A stretch of 64,000 nt of DNA from Streptomyces harbinensis. Lineage in GTDB: Bacteria > Actinomycetota > Actinomycetes > Streptomycetales > Streptomycetaceae. The notes below the pieces were generated by a model. It worked only from the letters and a program-made list of their open reading frames with translations, was not told where the DNA came from and searched no databases. The stretch is from assembly GCF_900116145.1 (NCBI RefSeq), contig NZ_FPAB01000002.1, forward strand, positions 413,193 through 477,192. Reading direction: 5' to 3'. The translations under genes were made by a program, and so were the position numbers. Shown piece after piece: positions 63,160 to 64,000 of this stretch (positions are counted from its first letter, which is position 1; each line of letters opens with the position of its first letter).

Positions 63160-63442
63160 CCCCGTACGCTCACGCCCCGGCGCCGTCCCGTGCGCCGTGG
63201 CGCGCCCACCCACCGGCCGAAGGCGCTCCCCGCCTCCGCAACCCCCCGGCGGCGTCTCGCACTGCGGTCCACCTCTCCCCAGCCGGGGCCGGGACCGTTA
63301 CGCTAAGACAGGGCCGTGGCAGCGGTACGGGATTCGGCTGTCCAGCGCCCCCGAGTCGATAGACTCACTCCGACGACCTCCGGAGCTTCCGGAGCGGGTC
63401 GGTCCAGTTCAGTCAGCAGCCGCTGCAACCCCAGGGAGCGAT
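63160..63442. other. Upstream region of metK, no gene seen
   Basis: This 283-nt gap contains two -10-like boxes, TACGCT (63299-63304) and TAGACT (63360-63365), without convincing -35 partners, and a 7-bp hairpin CTCCGGA/TCCGGAG (63378-63384, 63388-63394) in the presumed metK leader. I see no match to known SAM-sensing RNA motifs. Confidence 0.5.
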
Positions 63443-64000
63443 GTGTCCCGCCGCCTGTTCACCTCGGAATCCGTGACCGAGGGTCACCCCGACAAGATCG
63501 CCGACCAGATCAGCGACGCCATTCTCGACGCCCTCCTCCGGGAGGACCCGACCTCCCGGGTGGCCGTCGAGACGATGATCACCACCGGTCTGGTGCACGT
63601 GGCCGGCGAGGTCACCACCAAGGCGTACGCGGACATCGCGTCCCTGGTGCGCAACAAGATCCTCGAAATCGGCTACGACTCCTCCAAGAAGGGGTTCGAC
63701 GGCGCGTCCTGCGGGGTTTCGGTGTCCATCGGGTCGCAGTCCCCCGACATCGCCCAGGGCGTGGACACGGCCTACGAGTCGCGCGTCGAGGGCGAGCTGG
63801 ACGAGCTGGACCGGCAGGGCGCGGGCGACCAGGGCCTGATGTTCGGCTACGCCTGCGACGAGACGCCCGAGCTGATGCCGCTGCCCATCCGGCTGGCGCA
63901 CCGGCTCTCGCACCGGCTCTCCGAGGTGCGGCGCAACGGGACCATCCCCTACCTGCGCCCGGACGGCAAGACGCAGGTCACCATCGAGTACGACGGCGAC
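63443..64000 (+). CDS. metK: S-adenosylmethionine synthetase, N-terminal part (cut by window edge)
   Basis: Makes S-adenosylmethionine from methionine and ATP. The first 186 codons are present, beginning [21 protein letters not shown], with the methionine-binding [27 protein letters not shown] and the [24 protein letters not shown] motif of the family. GTG 63443 follows GGGAG (63434-63438); the overlapping ATG at 63441 is out of frame. The reading frame runs off the end of the window. Confidence 0.97.
   Translation, partial: MSRRLFTSESVTEGHPDKIADQISDAILDALLREDPTSRVAVETMITTGLVHVAGEVTTKAYADIASLVRNKILEIGYDSSKKGFDGASCGVSVSIGSQSPDIAQGVDTAYESRVEGELDELDRQGAGDQGLMFGYACDETPELMPLPIRLAHRLSHRLSEVRRNGTIPYLRPDGKTQVTIEYDGD

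Noticed and set aside
63160..63442. SAM riboswitch upstream of metK
   Set aside because: The gap has a small hairpin but none of the conserved SAM-I or SAM-IV core sequences I know.

Overview
The window is a high-GC actinobacterial chromosome segment, almost certainly from Streptomyces or a close relative in the Streptomycetaceae. Three developmental or nucleoid proteins largely confined to that lineage are recognisable at the sequence level: SsgB (5225-5638, minus), BldD (49572-50072, minus) with its complete c-di-GMP signature, and the integration host factor sIHF (60482-60805). GTG and TTG starts, ATGA/GTGA stop-start overlaps, long GC-rich hairpins without T-tracts and a strong third-codon GC bias fit the same assignment. 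This is core chromosome. I see no insertion sequence, prophage, CRISPR array, integration site or secondary-metabolite cluster.

Layout. 1-310: a tRNA Gly-Cys-Val operon read leftward, with a good housekeeping promoter. 350-5638: the folate genes pabB-pabC, a double GNAT acetyltransferase, a DsbA-like protein, two small membrane proteins, a CGNR zinc-finger protein and ssgB. 5902-6080: a lone tRNA-Val(CAC) with promoter and terminator. 6212-13558: thrS, a HIT hydrolase and the phosphatidylinositol mannoside genes (CDP-alcohol phosphotransferase, PatA-like, PimA-like), interrupted by an opposite-strand membrane protein of unknown function. 13604-25962: pdxS-pdxT (vitamin B6), yebC, ruvC-ruvA-ruvB (Holliday junction processing), yajC-secD-secF (protein export), apt and rel ((p)ppGpp). 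This order resembles the mycobacterial thrS-to-rel region.

26058-34173: a DUF349 coiled-coil protein, a membrane-anchored cyclophilin, a metallo-hydrolase, hisS, a VKOR-type oxidoreductase, rarA, a DUF2470 protein and rpsD. A 19-bp iron box lies in the short gap between the last two. 34225-48397: a 749-residue STAND-type ATPase with no DNA-binding domain, two small membrane-associated proteins, alaS, ruvX, mltG, the shikimate genes aroE-aroC-aroK-aroB, a small P-loop kinase and a degenerate M24 peptidase-like protein. 48467-50072: efp and nusB, converging on bldD.

50220-60269 is the complete de novo UMP pathway in one direction: pyrR, pyrB, pyrC, an uncharacterised membrane gene, carA, carB, pyrD and pyrF, mostly overlapping or nearly abutting. 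The leader of pyrR can fold into a stem-loop displaying the PyrR-binding loop sequence while pairing part of the Shine-Dalgarno region, so PyrR probably represses translation of its own operon. sIHF, gmk, rpoZ, coaBC and the first 186 codons of metK complete the window.

The most interesting leads are regulatory or concern degenerate proteins: the PyrR leader, the iron box shared by a heme-type protein and a ribosomal gene, a sigma-B-family promoter candidate for ssgB, a BldD self-binding site, the M24 pseudoenzyme beside efp, the effector-less STAND protein, and the low-complexity regions of SecD and MltG. No clearly novel multi-gene system was found. All functional calls rest on reading motifs and recalled family knowledge; no search was run.
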